A stretch of DNA of 64,000 bases, taken from assembly GCA_903847975.1 (NCBI GenBank), contig CAINFC010000006.1, positions 186,001-250,000 on the forward strand, given 5' to 3'. Made by a program: the position numbers and the translations under genes. The DNA comes from an uncultured Acidobacteriota bacterium (GTDB lineage: Bacteria > Acidobacteriota > UBA6911 > CAINFC01). The notes beneath the pieces were generated by a model, which was given only the letters and a program-made list of their open reading frames with translations, had not been told where the DNA came from and did not search any database. How positions within the stretch are numbered: position 1 is the stretch's first letter; the number at the start of each line of letters is the position of its first letter. Below are positions 51,170 through 59,562 of this stretch, piece after piece.

Positions 51170-52963
51170 ATGGTAAAAATGGATTCTATTATGCAATCAT
51201 CACCTCAGGAAAAAGCGGCCCGGCGGATACCCGCCTGGGCGGAAAACCTCCGGAACCAGTTCCTGGCGGACGAATGCAGCCAGTTCCTGATTCACGGCAA
51301 CGTGTACGACCTCTTTCCTTTCCGGCAGGAATACCTGGGTCTCAGGGACTTTCTGCAGAAAGGGCTGCTGGCGGAAAAGTGGGTCCTGTTCTACAACCGC
51401 AGCGAAGGCCTGGTGGTATCGGATCCCGCAGGTACCGTTCAGGAACCGGCATGGCTGCTCGGCCTGGCCTCTTCCTGCGGAAGCCTTCTGGAAACGGAGA
51501 GCGGAGCGCGCTCGGTGGCCGCGGATCCGGATCGGGTGCTTCCCCTGCTGGACCGGGTTTTGCAGACCGCGCGAGGCTCCTCCCGGAATTACGCTTTCGT
51601 TCTGGACTATGCCGAAACGATTCTGCCGGAGACCTCGATGACCTTTCTTTCGGACGGAGAGCGAAAGAACCTGATCACCGTTCACCGCTGGGCCGACGAT
51701 TTGGATCTGCGCCTTTCCAACGGAGTGGTGCTGCTGATCGCGGAAACTCTGGCGGATGTGAACGCCCGTATACGCAGCCATCCCAGCATCAATCTGATCG
51801 AAATTCCTTTCCCCGACCAAGAGGAGCGCCAGGCGTTCATTGAATCCCTGATCGCCCTTCTGGGCTCCGGGCTCACCTTGGCCCTTGCCCCGCAAAAGCT
51901 GGCGGAAGTGACCAGCGGGCTCAGTCTGACTCATATCGAAAAAATGATCCGCTCCGCCTGGAAGCAGGGCACACAGCTGGACTACGAAACCGTTGTCAGG
52001 CGCAAAAACAGCGTAATCGAAAAAGAGAGCGGTGGATTGCTGGAGGTGGTATACCCGAAGCATAGCGTGGATGATTGCGCCGGCCATACGCTGGCCAAAA
52101 AGAGAATTCGCAGAGAGATCGCCAAAATCAAGTCTGAGCAGCGAAGCAAGTGCCCGGCCGGAATCATCCTGGTCGGAGAAATGGGAACCGGAAAAACCTA
52201 CCTCACCTTCGCCATCGCCTTCGAATTCGGGCTGCCGGTGGTAATCATCAAAAACCTGCTCGGAAGCCTGGTCGGGCTTTCCGACAGCAATCAGGAAAAA
52301 ATGCTCTCCATGCTGGAAGCCATGGCGCCCATTATCGTGATCGTGGACGAAGGGGACGTTTTCTTCGGCAAGAGAAAAAGCGAAGGGGACAGCGGCGTGC
52401 AGAGCCGGCAGTTCGGGCGTTACGCCACCTTCATGAGCCAGGGGTCCCATCGCGGTCGCGTTTTCTGGATCATCAATTCCGCTCACCCCGACAACCTGGC
52501 CGACGATTTCAAACGGCCGGGTCGCTGCGACGTGATTATCCCGCTCTTCCCCATGCTATCCCAGGAGGATCAGAAAGAAACCCTGGTCAAGGTTTTCGCG
52601 CAAAGGGGGATCGATACGACATCCTTCGACTGGGAAAAGAGCCTGGCCCTGCTGGCCGAAACCGGCAGCCAGGGGTGGCCGGTGAGGGAGTATACCGCTT
52701 CGGATCTCTCCAAAATCGCGGTCCTGGCCGAAGACCTTGCCGAAGAGCGGGGCGCCGCGGCCGTTCAGTCGGAGGATCTGGCCACCGCTTTGCAGCAGTA
52801 CTCTCCGGGATCCATTCAACTGGTAAAGAAATACCAGCGGCTGCTGGCCATCACCGAATGCACCGCCGCGGAAACGGTTCCCGAACCCTACCGGTCGCTG
52901 CCCCTGGAGGAGGTGTACCGGCAGATACGCGAGCTGAAAATACAGCTCGGAGATCGTATCTGA
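51170..52963 (+). CDS. AAA+ ATPase of the PspA-ABC cluster
   Basis: A 597-residue ATPase. The N-terminal half (to about 290) looks like a degenerate AAA module beginning FLIHGNVYDLF, without a Walker A motif. The second module has Walker A GEMGTGKT at 336-343, Walker B IIVIVDE with Asp393/Glu394 and an RPGRCDVII arginine-finger region near 450. This architecture resembles Ycf46/SpoVK- or Vps4-like remodelling ATPases. The C-terminus ends in an amphipathic helix (EEVYRQIRELKIQL). The next genes encode a coiled-coil protein and PspA, so a role in remodelling those proteins is plausible. The start is uncertain (ATG at 51170, 51179 or 51191). Confidence 0.85.
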   Translation: MVKMDSIMQSSPQEKAARRIPAWAENLRNQFLADECSQFLIHGNVYDLFPFRQEYLGLRDFLQKGLLAEKWVLFYNRSEGLVVSDPAGTVQEPAWLLGLASSCGSLLETESGARSVAADPDRVLPLLDRVLQTARGSSRNYAFVLDYAETILPETSMTFLSDGERKNLITVHRWADDLDLRLSNGVVLLIAETLADVNARIRSHPSINLIEIPFPDQEERQAFIESLIALLGSGLTLALAPQKLAEVTSGLSLTHIEKMIRSAWKQGTQLDYETVVRRKNSVIEKESGGLLEVVYPKHSVDDCAGHTLAKKRIRREIAKIKSEQRSKCPAGIILVGEMGTGKTYLTFAIAFEFGLPVVIIKNLLGSLVGLSDSNQEKMLSMLEAMAPIIVIVDEGDVFFGKRKSEGDSGVQSRQFGRYATFMSQGSHRGRVFWIINSAHPDNLADDFKRPGRCDVIIPLFPMLSQEDQKETLVKVFAQRGIDTTSFDWEKSLALLAETGSQGWPVREYTASDLSKIAVLAEDLAEERGAAAVQSEDLATALQQYSPGSIQLVKKYQRLLAITECTAAETVPEPYRSLPLEEVYRQIRELKIQLGDRI

Positions 52964-53028
52964 CCCGTGAATAATTGGGAGGCTTCGAGGTATCTTTATT
53001 GAACATTCCTGGAAAGGGAAAGAACGGT

Positions 53029-53661
53029 ATGGAACAGAAACCCAAAGGAAAGTCGTGGATCAGCAACCTGTTATTTGAGGACGAAGGACGTGCATCGGAA
53101 AGCCCGGCGGAATCCTCGGACACTTTCGAACCGGAACTGCCTGTTTCCGAACCCGTCATCGCTCCTGTCGCCGCCCGGCCGGAAGCCATCGGCGGGGGGA
53201 AAGCTTCGGACGGTGCGCTTTTAAATCTGAAGGAGATTTACCGCAGCGCCGGAATCGCGGAAAACCCTTTTGCCACCCCGGAGCAGGTTATGGAGCTGCA
53301 GGCCACCTTTTCCGACCTTCCGGTGGAAATGCAGAAGCAGAAGGTACTGAAAACTCTTGGCTCCTTCAAGGTGGACGTCCAGGCGATTGTGGATAATACC
53401 CGGGCCAAGACTTCCGCCCTGGGAAGCTACCTCCAGGGAATTCAGACCGACGCCCAGAACACCATCGAGGCCAGCAACCAGACCATTGCCCAGCTGCAGG
53501 AGCAGATCGACGCCTGCCGGTCCCGGATCACCGAGGCGCAGTCGCTGCTCGACCAGACCCAAGCGCATTGCGGCCGTGAAATCAGCCGCCTGAAAGAGGT
53601 GCTGGATTTTCTCGGGGCTACCGCTTCTTTGGACGCCCCGCCGGACAGGCGGATAAAATAA
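53029..53661 (+). CDS. Coiled-coil protein, function unknown
   Basis: A 210-residue protein I do not recognise. The first 60 residues are acidic and Pro/Ser-rich (low complexity). The segment LLNLKEIYRSAGI and the VEMQKQKVLKTL region look like a small helical domain. Residues about 120-195 are a coiled coil with heptad-type Leu/Gln/Glu spacing (IAQLQEQIDACRSRITEAQS). There is no membrane helix or signal. The ATG at 53029 gives MEQKPKGKSWIS; the frame extends to 52975. It sits 65 bases after the AAA gene and 40 bases before pspA, and may be a PspA partner or adaptor. Confidence 0.75.
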   Translation: MEQKPKGKSWISNLLFEDEGRASESPAESSDTFEPELPVSEPVIAPVAARPEAIGGGKASDGALLNLKEIYRSAGIAENPFATPEQVMELQATFSDLPVEMQKQKVLKTLGSFKVDVQAIVDNTRAKTSALGSYLQGIQTDAQNTIEASNQTIAQLQEQIDACRSRITEAQSLLDQTQAHCGREISRLKEVLDFLGATASLDAPPDRRIK

Positions 53662-53701
53662 CAGTACGAATTTGGAACCAAACTAATCAGGAGGAAAGCG
53701 T

Positions 53702-54424
53702 ATGGGACTGTTCAGCCGAATATGGAATATCATCAAGGGGATTTTATTCGAGGGCGTGGAAAAAGCCGAAGTGAAAAATGCCGGCGTGGTCTTCGATCAG
53801 GCCATTCGGGCCAAGATCGATCGCTACCACCGTCTGCGCGATGCCGTCGGAGGCCTGGAAGCCAATCGCATCCGGATGGAAACCCGCTTGAACGAGCTGA
53901 AGCGAACCCTGGAAGAAGTCGAATCCGACCTCCGGGCTGCCATCGCCAACGAGAACGAGACGCTCGGCCCCATTCTCCTGCAAAAGAAGCAGGAGCTGGA
54001 AACCCAGATCCCACCGCTGGAGCGGGAGCTCGAACAGGCGGTGGCGGAGCTGAAAGACCATATGCAGAACCTGACCATGGCCCAGGCGGACATCCAGAGG
54101 CTGCGGCAGGAGAAAGAGCGCGCCCTGGCCACGGCGGAGACCGATCTGCTGCGCAAGGAAATTGAAGATGAAATTGCCCACCTGTCGGTGGACAGCTCGG
54201 AAATGGCGGCCCTGGATAACGTCCGCCAGAGGCTTGACAAGTTGCACGGGGAGGCCCAGGTCGCCAAGAAGCTGGGAGAAACCGATATCAACCGGCAGCT
54301 GCAGTCTCTGCGTGCCGAGTCCCGTGCCACCAATGCCAAGTCGGACTTCAAAAAGCTGGTGGAAATGTCCAAAGCTCAGGCCGCCGGCGGTAAAGTCGAG
54401 AAGACTCTGGGGCCGAAGGAATAA
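53702..54424 (+). CDS. pspA: PspA/IM30 (ESCRT-III superfamily) protein
   Basis: A 240-residue coiled-coil protein of the PspA/Vipp1 family. The N-terminus MGLFSRIWNIIKGIL is the amphipathic membrane-binding helix typical of the family. The rest is almost all charged helix with heptad repeats (KRTLEEVESDLRAA, AQADIQRLRQEKERAL). PspA-type proteins assemble on membranes and repair or remodel them under envelope stress. AGGAGGAAAGCG before the ATG is a strong ribosome-binding site. No PspB/C/F regulators are nearby; instead it sits between a coiled-coil gene and an ABC transporter module. Confidence 0.88.
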   Translation: MGLFSRIWNIIKGILFEGVEKAEVKNAGVVFDQAIRAKIDRYHRLRDAVGGLEANRIRMETRLNELKRTLEEVESDLRAAIANENETLGPILLQKKQELETQIPPLERELEQAVAELKDHMQNLTMAQADIQRLRQEKERALATAETDLLRKEIEDEIAHLSVDSSEMAALDNVRQRLDKLHGEAQVAKKLGETDINRQLQSLRAESRATNAKSDFKKLVEMSKAQAAGGKVEKTLGPKE

Positions 54425-54487
54425 TTGGCTCCCGAGAATACGGTTTATTTTTTCGTTTTTCTTGTCTGTACACAAGGAGAGCTCACC

Positions 54488-56059
54488 ATGGCACGTTTGA
54501 AAACCGGACCGAAAATTGTTCTTAGCCTGCTTCTGCTGGCCGTTGTCGGCTATTCTGTTTATCGCTATTGGCCCAAAATTCAGGAGATGACCGGCCTGTC
54601 CAAGCCTGGTTCTTCATCCGTTTCCGAATCGAAAAGCGGCTCTGCCGGCGAAAGCGCGTCGCGTTCGTCGGGTTCCAGCAATCAGGTGCGGGTGAGGGTC
54701 AACATCTGGGTCGGGTGTGTTCCCGGCCTGGTGGCCAACGGCGGCCTGGACACCCAGCCCGGATCCATTTTCGATCAGAAGGGACTCAAGGTCGAATTCA
54801 AAATCATTGACGACTGGACGGAAGGCGCAGCGGCACTGGCCACGGGCAACGTGGACGTGATGCTGACCACGGTGGACGTCTTTGCCAAGGATTACTTCCA
54901 GTTTTCCGAGAAGAAGTTCCCCACCCAGACGGTTCTGATGGTGGACTGGTCCCGGGGTGCGGATGGGATTATTGCCCGGCAGGGAATCAATTCCATTGAG
55001 GATCTGGCCGGCAAAGTCGTGGCTTTTCCGGAATTCACACCTTCGCACTTCCTGCTGCACAATGCCCTGAAGCAGTCGGGTCTGGCCAGCGCCCAGATAT
55101 CGGAGATCCTGAGCCGGGCGGTGCACACCAAAGATGGCATCGACAGTGCCACCATTTTCGGCCAGCAGAAAGTGGACGCGGCCGTCGCCTGGGATCCGGA
55201 CATGAGCGATGCGGTCGGCAAGCGTCCCGGTTCGAAGAAGATTTTCGACACCAAGGTGGCCAACAAGCTGATTGCCGACATTCTCATCGTCGGCGAGAAG
55301 TACATTCAGGAGCAGAGCCCGACGCTGTCGAAATTCCTGGACGGATGGCTGCAGGGAGTCGAGTTCATCAAGCAGAATCCGCAGCGCGCCTACTCCCTGA
55401 TCGGAGCGGTGAAGGATTTTAATATCCCCGCCGATCTGGCCAAAATCATGCTGGAAGGGGTCAAACTGGCGGACTATTCCGAAAACTCCCAGTTTTTTGC
55501 CCTGAAGGGCGGCCTATCCGACTATGCCAACATTTTCAACATGGCCCAGGACACCTGGAGGGATCTGCGGGTGATCAAGCGGTCCACCGATCCTCTGAAA
55601 ACCGTGGAACCACGCTTCGTAAAGAACCTGGAAGCCAAGTACCCGCAGGCAGCTCCGGAAGCGGCACCGACTTACACGGCCCCGGCCAAGTCGGCGACTC
55701 CCATCATGACCCAGCAGAAGAGCATCTATTTCGAGACCAACTCCGCCCAGATGAGCCCGGACTCCCGGGTCATTGTGGATGAAATCGGCAGCTTTATGCG
55801 GGCTTACGAGAACACCGTGGTGGACATCGAAGGAAACACCGATTCCACCGGCAACCGGGAATACAACATGAACCTGTCCCGTGAGCGGGCGGAGAGCGTG
55901 AAAAGCTACCTGACGGGCAAGTACTCCTTTCCTGCTTCGCGGATACGGACTTTCGGCAACGGGCCCGACAAGCCGTTGGAAAACAACAATACGCCCGAAG
56001 GGCGCGAGAAGAACCGTCGCACCGACATCAAGGTGTATCCGAACCCCGCCTCCAAGTAG
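54488..56059 (+). CDS. Membrane-anchored ABC substrate-binding protein fused to an OmpA-like domain
   Basis: A 523-residue protein. An N-terminal transmembrane helix (about 9-27) is followed by a Ser-rich linker. A NitT/TauT-type (NMT1/SsuA-like) substrate-binding domain spans about 65-400, with GNVDVMLTTVDVFA, VAFPEFTPSHFLLHNAL and DAAVAWDPDMSDAV. A Pro/Ala linker leads to a C-terminal OmpA-like domain (about 420-515) carrying the peptidoglycan-contacting residues in GNTDSTGNREY and LSRERAESV. The binding domain would thus be tied both to the inner membrane and to the cell wall. AAGGAGAG precedes the ATG. A strong hairpin follows the stop before the permease gene. Confidence 0.88.
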   Translation: MARLKTGPKIVLSLLLLAVVGYSVYRYWPKIQEMTGLSKPGSSSVSESKSGSAGESASRSSGSSNQVRVRVNIWVGCVPGLVANGGLDTQPGSIFDQKGLKVEFKIIDDWTEGAAALATGNVDVMLTTVDVFAKDYFQFSEKKFPTQTVLMVDWSRGADGIIARQGINSIEDLAGKVVAFPEFTPSHFLLHNALKQSGLASAQISEILSRAVHTKDGIDSATIFGQQKVDAAVAWDPDMSDAVGKRPGSKKIFDTKVANKLIADILIVGEKYIQEQSPTLSKFLDGWLQGVEFIKQNPQRAYSLIGAVKDFNIPADLAKIMLEGVKLADYSENSQFFALKGGLSDYANIFNMAQDTWRDLRVIKRSTDPLKTVEPRFVKNLEAKYPQAAPEAAPTYTAPAKSATPIMTQQKSIYFETNSAQMSPDSRVIVDEIGSFMRAYENTVVDIEGNTDSTGNREYNMNLSRERAESVKSYLTGKYSFPASRIRTFGNGPDKPLENNNTPEGREKNRRTDIKVYPNPASK

Positions 56060-56085
56060 CCGGTCGGTTCGCGTCGTATTTCATT

Positions 56086-56133
56086 CGGGATGCCGGATAG
56101 CGGATCTCCGCAACACCGGCATCCCGGACTTTT
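56086..56133 (+). terminator. Terminator-like hairpin within the ABC cluster
   Basis: Perfect 11-bp arms CGGGATGCCGG (56086-56096) and CCGGCATCCCG (56116-56126) surround a 19-base loop, followed by GAC and T4. It lies between the binding-protein gene and the permease gene. It may lower downstream expression or protect the upstream mRNA. Confidence 0.55.
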
Positions 56134-56151
56134 CCATTAAGGAACAAGTGC

Positions 56152-56952
56152 ATGCTGATTCAGCGACGAAAGCTTTCTTTATTTGCCAGGGTCGGCCTGG
56201 GAGTGATCGCCTGGCTCCTTTTCCTGGGCCTATGGTACCTGAGCGCCATCTTCGAGTGGCTACCGCCCATGTCCCTCCCCCATCCCGTCGATGTCGTCAA
56301 GGCATTTTTCCGCCTGTGGATGGAAAACGACCTGATCGGCAATGTTGCCATCAGCTGGTGGCGGATTGCACAGGCCTTTTTCTGGTCTACGCTGATCGCT
56401 TTGCCGCTCGGAATAATCATGGCGTTCTCAGAGCCGGTCTTTCACTTTGTGAATCCCATTGCCGCTCCCATGCGCTCCATGCCGGTCAGCGCCTTTCTTC
56501 CGGCCATTATCGCCGTGTTTGGCCTGGATGAACAGATGAAGATCGCTTTTCTATTTATCGGGATGTTCTTCTATCTTCTCGCGATTGTCACCGAGGAAGC
56601 CAACCGGGTTCGGAAAGAGCTGATCGAAACCGCCCTTACCCTGGGCGCCAAAAAGCTCCAGGTGCTCTGGCTGGTCTTTTGTGCCAGCTTTCCTCCGATC
56701 TACGGTTCCTTCCGGATCCTCTACGATATCGGCTGGACCTATGTCATCCTGGCCGAAGTGGTAAATTCCCGCAAAGGAATCGGCTACATGATCGAGTCCG
56801 CCCGGAAGTTCCTGGACTTCGATCGCGTTTATGCCGGCATCATTGCCATCGGACTGGCTGCTTTTCTCTTTCGCTGGCTGCTGAAAATGTCGGAGCACTG
56901 GCTCTTCCCGTGGCAGAAAGTGGCCACCCGTGCGGCCGGAAAGGAGGAGTAG
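56152..56952 (+). CDS. ABC transporter permease (NitT/TauT/SsuC family)
   Basis: A 266-residue membrane protein with about six helices. The family EAA-type loop reads EEANRVRKELIETALTLGAKK, and GIGYMIESARKF is a common SsuC/TauC motif. It would form the pore for the preceding OmpA-fused binding protein. TAAGGA lies before the ATG. The ATPase gene follows after one base. The substrate is unknown; sulfonate-, nitrate- or pyrimidine-like ligands are typical of the family. Confidence 0.93.
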   Translation: MLIQRRKLSLFARVGLGVIAWLLFLGLWYLSAIFEWLPPMSLPHPVDVVKAFFRLWMENDLIGNVAISWWRIAQAFFWSTLIALPLGIIMAFSEPVFHFVNPIAAPMRSMPVSAFLPAIIAVFGLDEQMKIAFLFIGMFFYLLAIVTEEANRVRKELIETALTLGAKKLQVLWLVFCASFPPIYGSFRILYDIGWTYVILAEVVNSRKGIGYMIESARKFLDFDRVYAGIIAIGLAAFLFRWLLKMSEHWLFPWQKVATRAAGKEE

Positions 56953-56953
56953 C

Positions 56954-57781
56954 ATGAGGACGGAAAGGAAAGTCAAACTCCAGGTCAGCAATCTTTGCAA
57001 ATCGTTCGTTTCGCCGGAAGGGAAAAGGATCGAAGCGGTTCGCGACGTCTCCTTCGAAATCGAAGACCTTTTTAAAAATGAACGGGACATCGGCGAGTTC
57101 CGGGTTTTTCTGGGGCCCTCCGGCTGCGGAAAGTCCACCGTGCTGCGCATGATCGCCGGACTGGAATTTCCGGACAAGGGGTCCATTCTCCTGCAGGGCC
57201 AGCCGGTTTCCGGACCGGGCCGCGACCGGGGGATGGTTTTCCAGAAATACGCCTCCTTCGATTGGATGACCGTCCGGAAAAATATCGAGTACGGCATGAA
57301 AATCAATGGAGTGGACGAGAAAACAAGGGAAGCTGTGGCCCGCAAGCTCATACAGGATGTGGGGCTTTCGGGGTTTGAAAACTCCTACCCGCAGCACCTG
57401 TCCGGGGGAATGCAGCAGCGGGTGGCGATTGCCAGAACCCTTGCCATCAACCCGGAGCTGGTTCTAATGGACGAGCCCTTCGGCGCACTGGATGCCCAGA
57501 CCCGCGGGGAGATGCAGCTTCTGCTGACCGACATCTGGGAAAAGAATGCCAGTACGATCCTTTTCGTTACCCACGATGTGGAAGAGGCGGTCTTTTTAGC
57601 CGACCGGATCTACATAATGACGTCTCGCCCGGGTACAATTCTGGAGGAGCACGAGGTGCCCTTCGAGAGGCCCCGCAGCATTGCTCTCAAGGAGAACCAC
57701 TCTTTTCACGAGTTGCAGAATACGATTCTTGACCGGCTGCGCAAAGCATCGGGGCGGGGTCAGGTGCGCGTTGGAATTTGA
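56954..57781 (+). CDS. ABC transporter ATPase (NitT/TauT/SsuB family)
   Basis: A 275-residue ATPase with Walker A GPSGCGKS at 54-61, a Q-loop near MVFQKYASF, the signature LSGGMQQRVAIARTL, Walker B LVLMDEPFGALD and switch His in FVTHDVEEA. Compared with SsuB/TauB there is a short charged insert (EDLFKNERDIGEF) before Walker A. The ATG at 56954 follows AAGGAGGAG. It is the energising subunit for the preceding permease. The next gene starts within its last bases. Confidence 0.94.
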   Translation: MRTERKVKLQVSNLCKSFVSPEGKRIEAVRDVSFEIEDLFKNERDIGEFRVFLGPSGCGKSTVLRMIAGLEFPDKGSILLQGQPVSGPGRDRGMVFQKYASFDWMTVRKNIEYGMKINGVDEKTREAVARKLIQDVGLSGFENSYPQHLSGGMQQRVAIARTLAINPELVLMDEPFGALDAQTRGEMQLLLTDIWEKNASTILFVTHDVEEAVFLADRIYIMTSRPGTILEEHEVPFERPRSIALKENHSFHELQNTILDRLRKASGRGQVRVGI

Positions 57782-58631
57782 AGCTAAGGTGGCGAAAGAA
57801 ACGGAAAAAAAAGAAACCAGCTATGCCCGGGAAGCCTTCCTGAACGGGTACAACCTGGCCTTCCTCGGCGCCGCGGCAGCCTTAGGGCTGTTGAATTGGG
57901 ACTTCGTGCCTCTGCTTTCGGGAGTAATTCTGCCGCTGGAAGCGCTTTACATGCTCTTCGTCCCGGACCAGGGATGGTTTCGCCGCTGGGTCGATCTGCA
58001 GCAGGGCATCGAAAGCCAGAAGGAGGAGGCCCGGAGGAAAAGCGAGCTTCTGGCCAGCTTTTCCCCGGAAGTCCGGGACCGCTATGTGCAGCTGGTGCGC
58101 CTGAAGGAGGAAATCGCCAACTACTGCAAGGGCACGGAAGCGTCCTGTCCGCTCGATTCCGAGGATCTCGTCAAGCTGGACAGCTATCTGGATTCTTTCG
58201 TATATTTCATCCAGTTCCGGGCCCAGTGCCTGGCCACCAAGCTTTCCATCGACACCGCGGAAATTCAAAAGCGGATTAAGCGTCTGGAGCGCGAAGTGGA
58301 ATCGGACCGTAATAACCCGGACCGTCAGCAGGTAAACGCCCTTCGGGCGGAAAACATCAAGATGAATCAGGAAATCCTGGACCGCGTAGAGCGGCTGGAC
58401 AGCTACATGATGATGGTCGACGCCCAGACCGAAGCGATCGAAAATACCCTGAAGCTGATTCAGGTCAGGCTGGCTACTTCCAACTTCCAGGCCGAAGGGG
58501 AGGTGGAACTGGTATCCTCGGATATCAACCATCTGCTGGATGCCATCCATAGCACCGAAAAGAACCTGGAGGAGGCCAGCAAAGACATGGTCAAGATCAA
58601 GAAGCTCACCCGACTTTCCATCACGCCCTAA
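57771..58631 (+). CDS. Two-TM coiled-coil protein of the ABC/PspA cluster
   Basis: A 286-residue protein I do not recognise as a named family. Two hydrophobic helices (about 20-60) lie near the N-terminus (LAFLGAAAALGLLNW and LLSGVILPLEALYMLFV). The remainder is a charged helical region with heptad-like spacing (EIQKRIKRLEREVESDR, HSTEKNLEEASKDM). The likely start is TTG at 57771, overlapping the ATPase gene end by 11 bases; a GTG at 57789 is an alternative. Tight overlap with the ABC ATPase suggests it is part of the same system, perhaps a membrane partner of PspA. Confidence 0.75.
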   Translation: MEFEAKVAKETEKKETSYAREAFLNGYNLAFLGAAAALGLLNWDFVPLLSGVILPLEALYMLFVPDQGWFRRWVDLQQGIESQKEEARRKSELLASFSPEVRDRYVQLVRLKEEIANYCKGTEASCPLDSEDLVKLDSYLDSFVYFIQFRAQCLATKLSIDTAEIQKRIKRLEREVESDRNNPDRQQVNALRAENIKMNQEILDRVERLDSYMMMVDAQTEAIENTLKLIQVRLATSNFQAEGEVELVSSDINHLLDAIHSTEKNLEEASKDMVKIKKLTRLSITP

Positions 58632-58643
58632 CGGAAGAGGACA

Positions 58644-59516
58644 ATGAATCGACGGACTTTTCTTGGATCGGTGATGGCAGTGCGGGAGATGCTCCCATGG
58701 GACTCCGCCCGGCTGGGAATTGCCTGTTCGCTGGGGGATTCCGAGGATACGGCCAGGAAAGCTCTGAGCGAGGCCCGGCAGGCCGGCTTCACGCGGGCGC
58801 AGCTGCAAATCCCCTGGACCAGAGTCGATGACTCCTTCCTGCGAAAGGTACCCGGCTGGCTGCGACAGGAAGGGCTTCAGGCAGACGTCCTGGGCGCATA
58901 TGTAAACTGCTGCCTCCCGGCAAATGTGTGGATGGATTGCCGGGAGCAGGATTTTGACCGGGCCATCGAAACCGCCGGATTGATCGGTGCCCGCAGGCTG
59001 GTCGCCTGGACAGGCGGTTACGGTGCGGATTTGATGAAAGCCGACCCCAGAAACCATGACCCTGCCGCCGAAGATGCGGTCTGCCGCTTTGTGGAAATCC
59101 GGACGCGGAAAATGGAAAGTTCCGGCCTTCAATTGGCTCTCGAGACCTATATCACCCTGGTCTGCCCCGATGCGGTGTCTCTTTCCCGGCTCCTCAAGCG
59201 GCTGCCAAACCGGGTCGGAGCGGTTCTGGATCCTCCGAACCTCACTCCCATCGCCCTTTTTCCGCAGAGGGATAAGGTGCTCAAGGATATGTTTCGCCTG
59301 CTGGCCGGCCGAATCCAGCTGGTCCACCTCAAGGACTTCCGACTGGCGCCCGGCGGTGCCTCCTATCTGCTCCCCGGACCTATGGAAGGAGATCTGAACT
59401 ACCGGCTTTTTCTGGACCGTATCCGGCAGCTCCCTTCCGATATTCCGGTCATCGCCGAGCACCTTTCGTCCCGCCAGTTTGCGAATGCCCGGCAGCGGCT
59501 GCTGGCCTCTTTTTAG
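58644..59516 (+). CDS. Sugar phosphate isomerase/epimerase-like TIM-barrel protein
   Basis: A 290-residue protein of the xylose isomerase-like TIM-barrel superfamily. NRRTFLGSVMA at the N-terminus resembles a Tat motif but with little hydrophobic sequence. Barrel features include GLQLALETYI (Glu), GAVLDPPNL (Asp) and QLVHLKDFR (His, Asp), a metal-site pattern of this superfamily. The exact reaction is unknown. GAAGAGGACA lies before the ATG. It starts 12 bases after the cluster's last gene and 46 bases before uxaC. Confidence 0.85.
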   Translation: MNRRTFLGSVMAVREMLPWDSARLGIACSLGDSEDTARKALSEARQAGFTRAQLQIPWTRVDDSFLRKVPGWLRQEGLQADVLGAYVNCCLPANVWMDCREQDFDRAIETAGLIGARRLVAWTGGYGADLMKADPRNHDPAAEDAVCRFVEIRTRKMESSGLQLALETYITLVCPDAVSLSRLLKRLPNRVGAVLDPPNLTPIALFPQRDKVLKDMFRLLAGRIQLVHLKDFRLAPGGASYLLPGPMEGDLNYRLFLDRIRQLPSDIPVIAEHLSSRQFANARQRLLASF

Positions 59517-59562
59517 ACCTCATCATCTGGACATGCAGGCGGCCCGGTGTCATAATCTGGGC

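Noticed and set aside
57882-59462. A 526-codon minus-strand frame over the two-TM coiled-coil and sugar isomerase genes
   Set aside because: No recognisable domain, opposite to two well-supported genes, and no ribosome-binding site.
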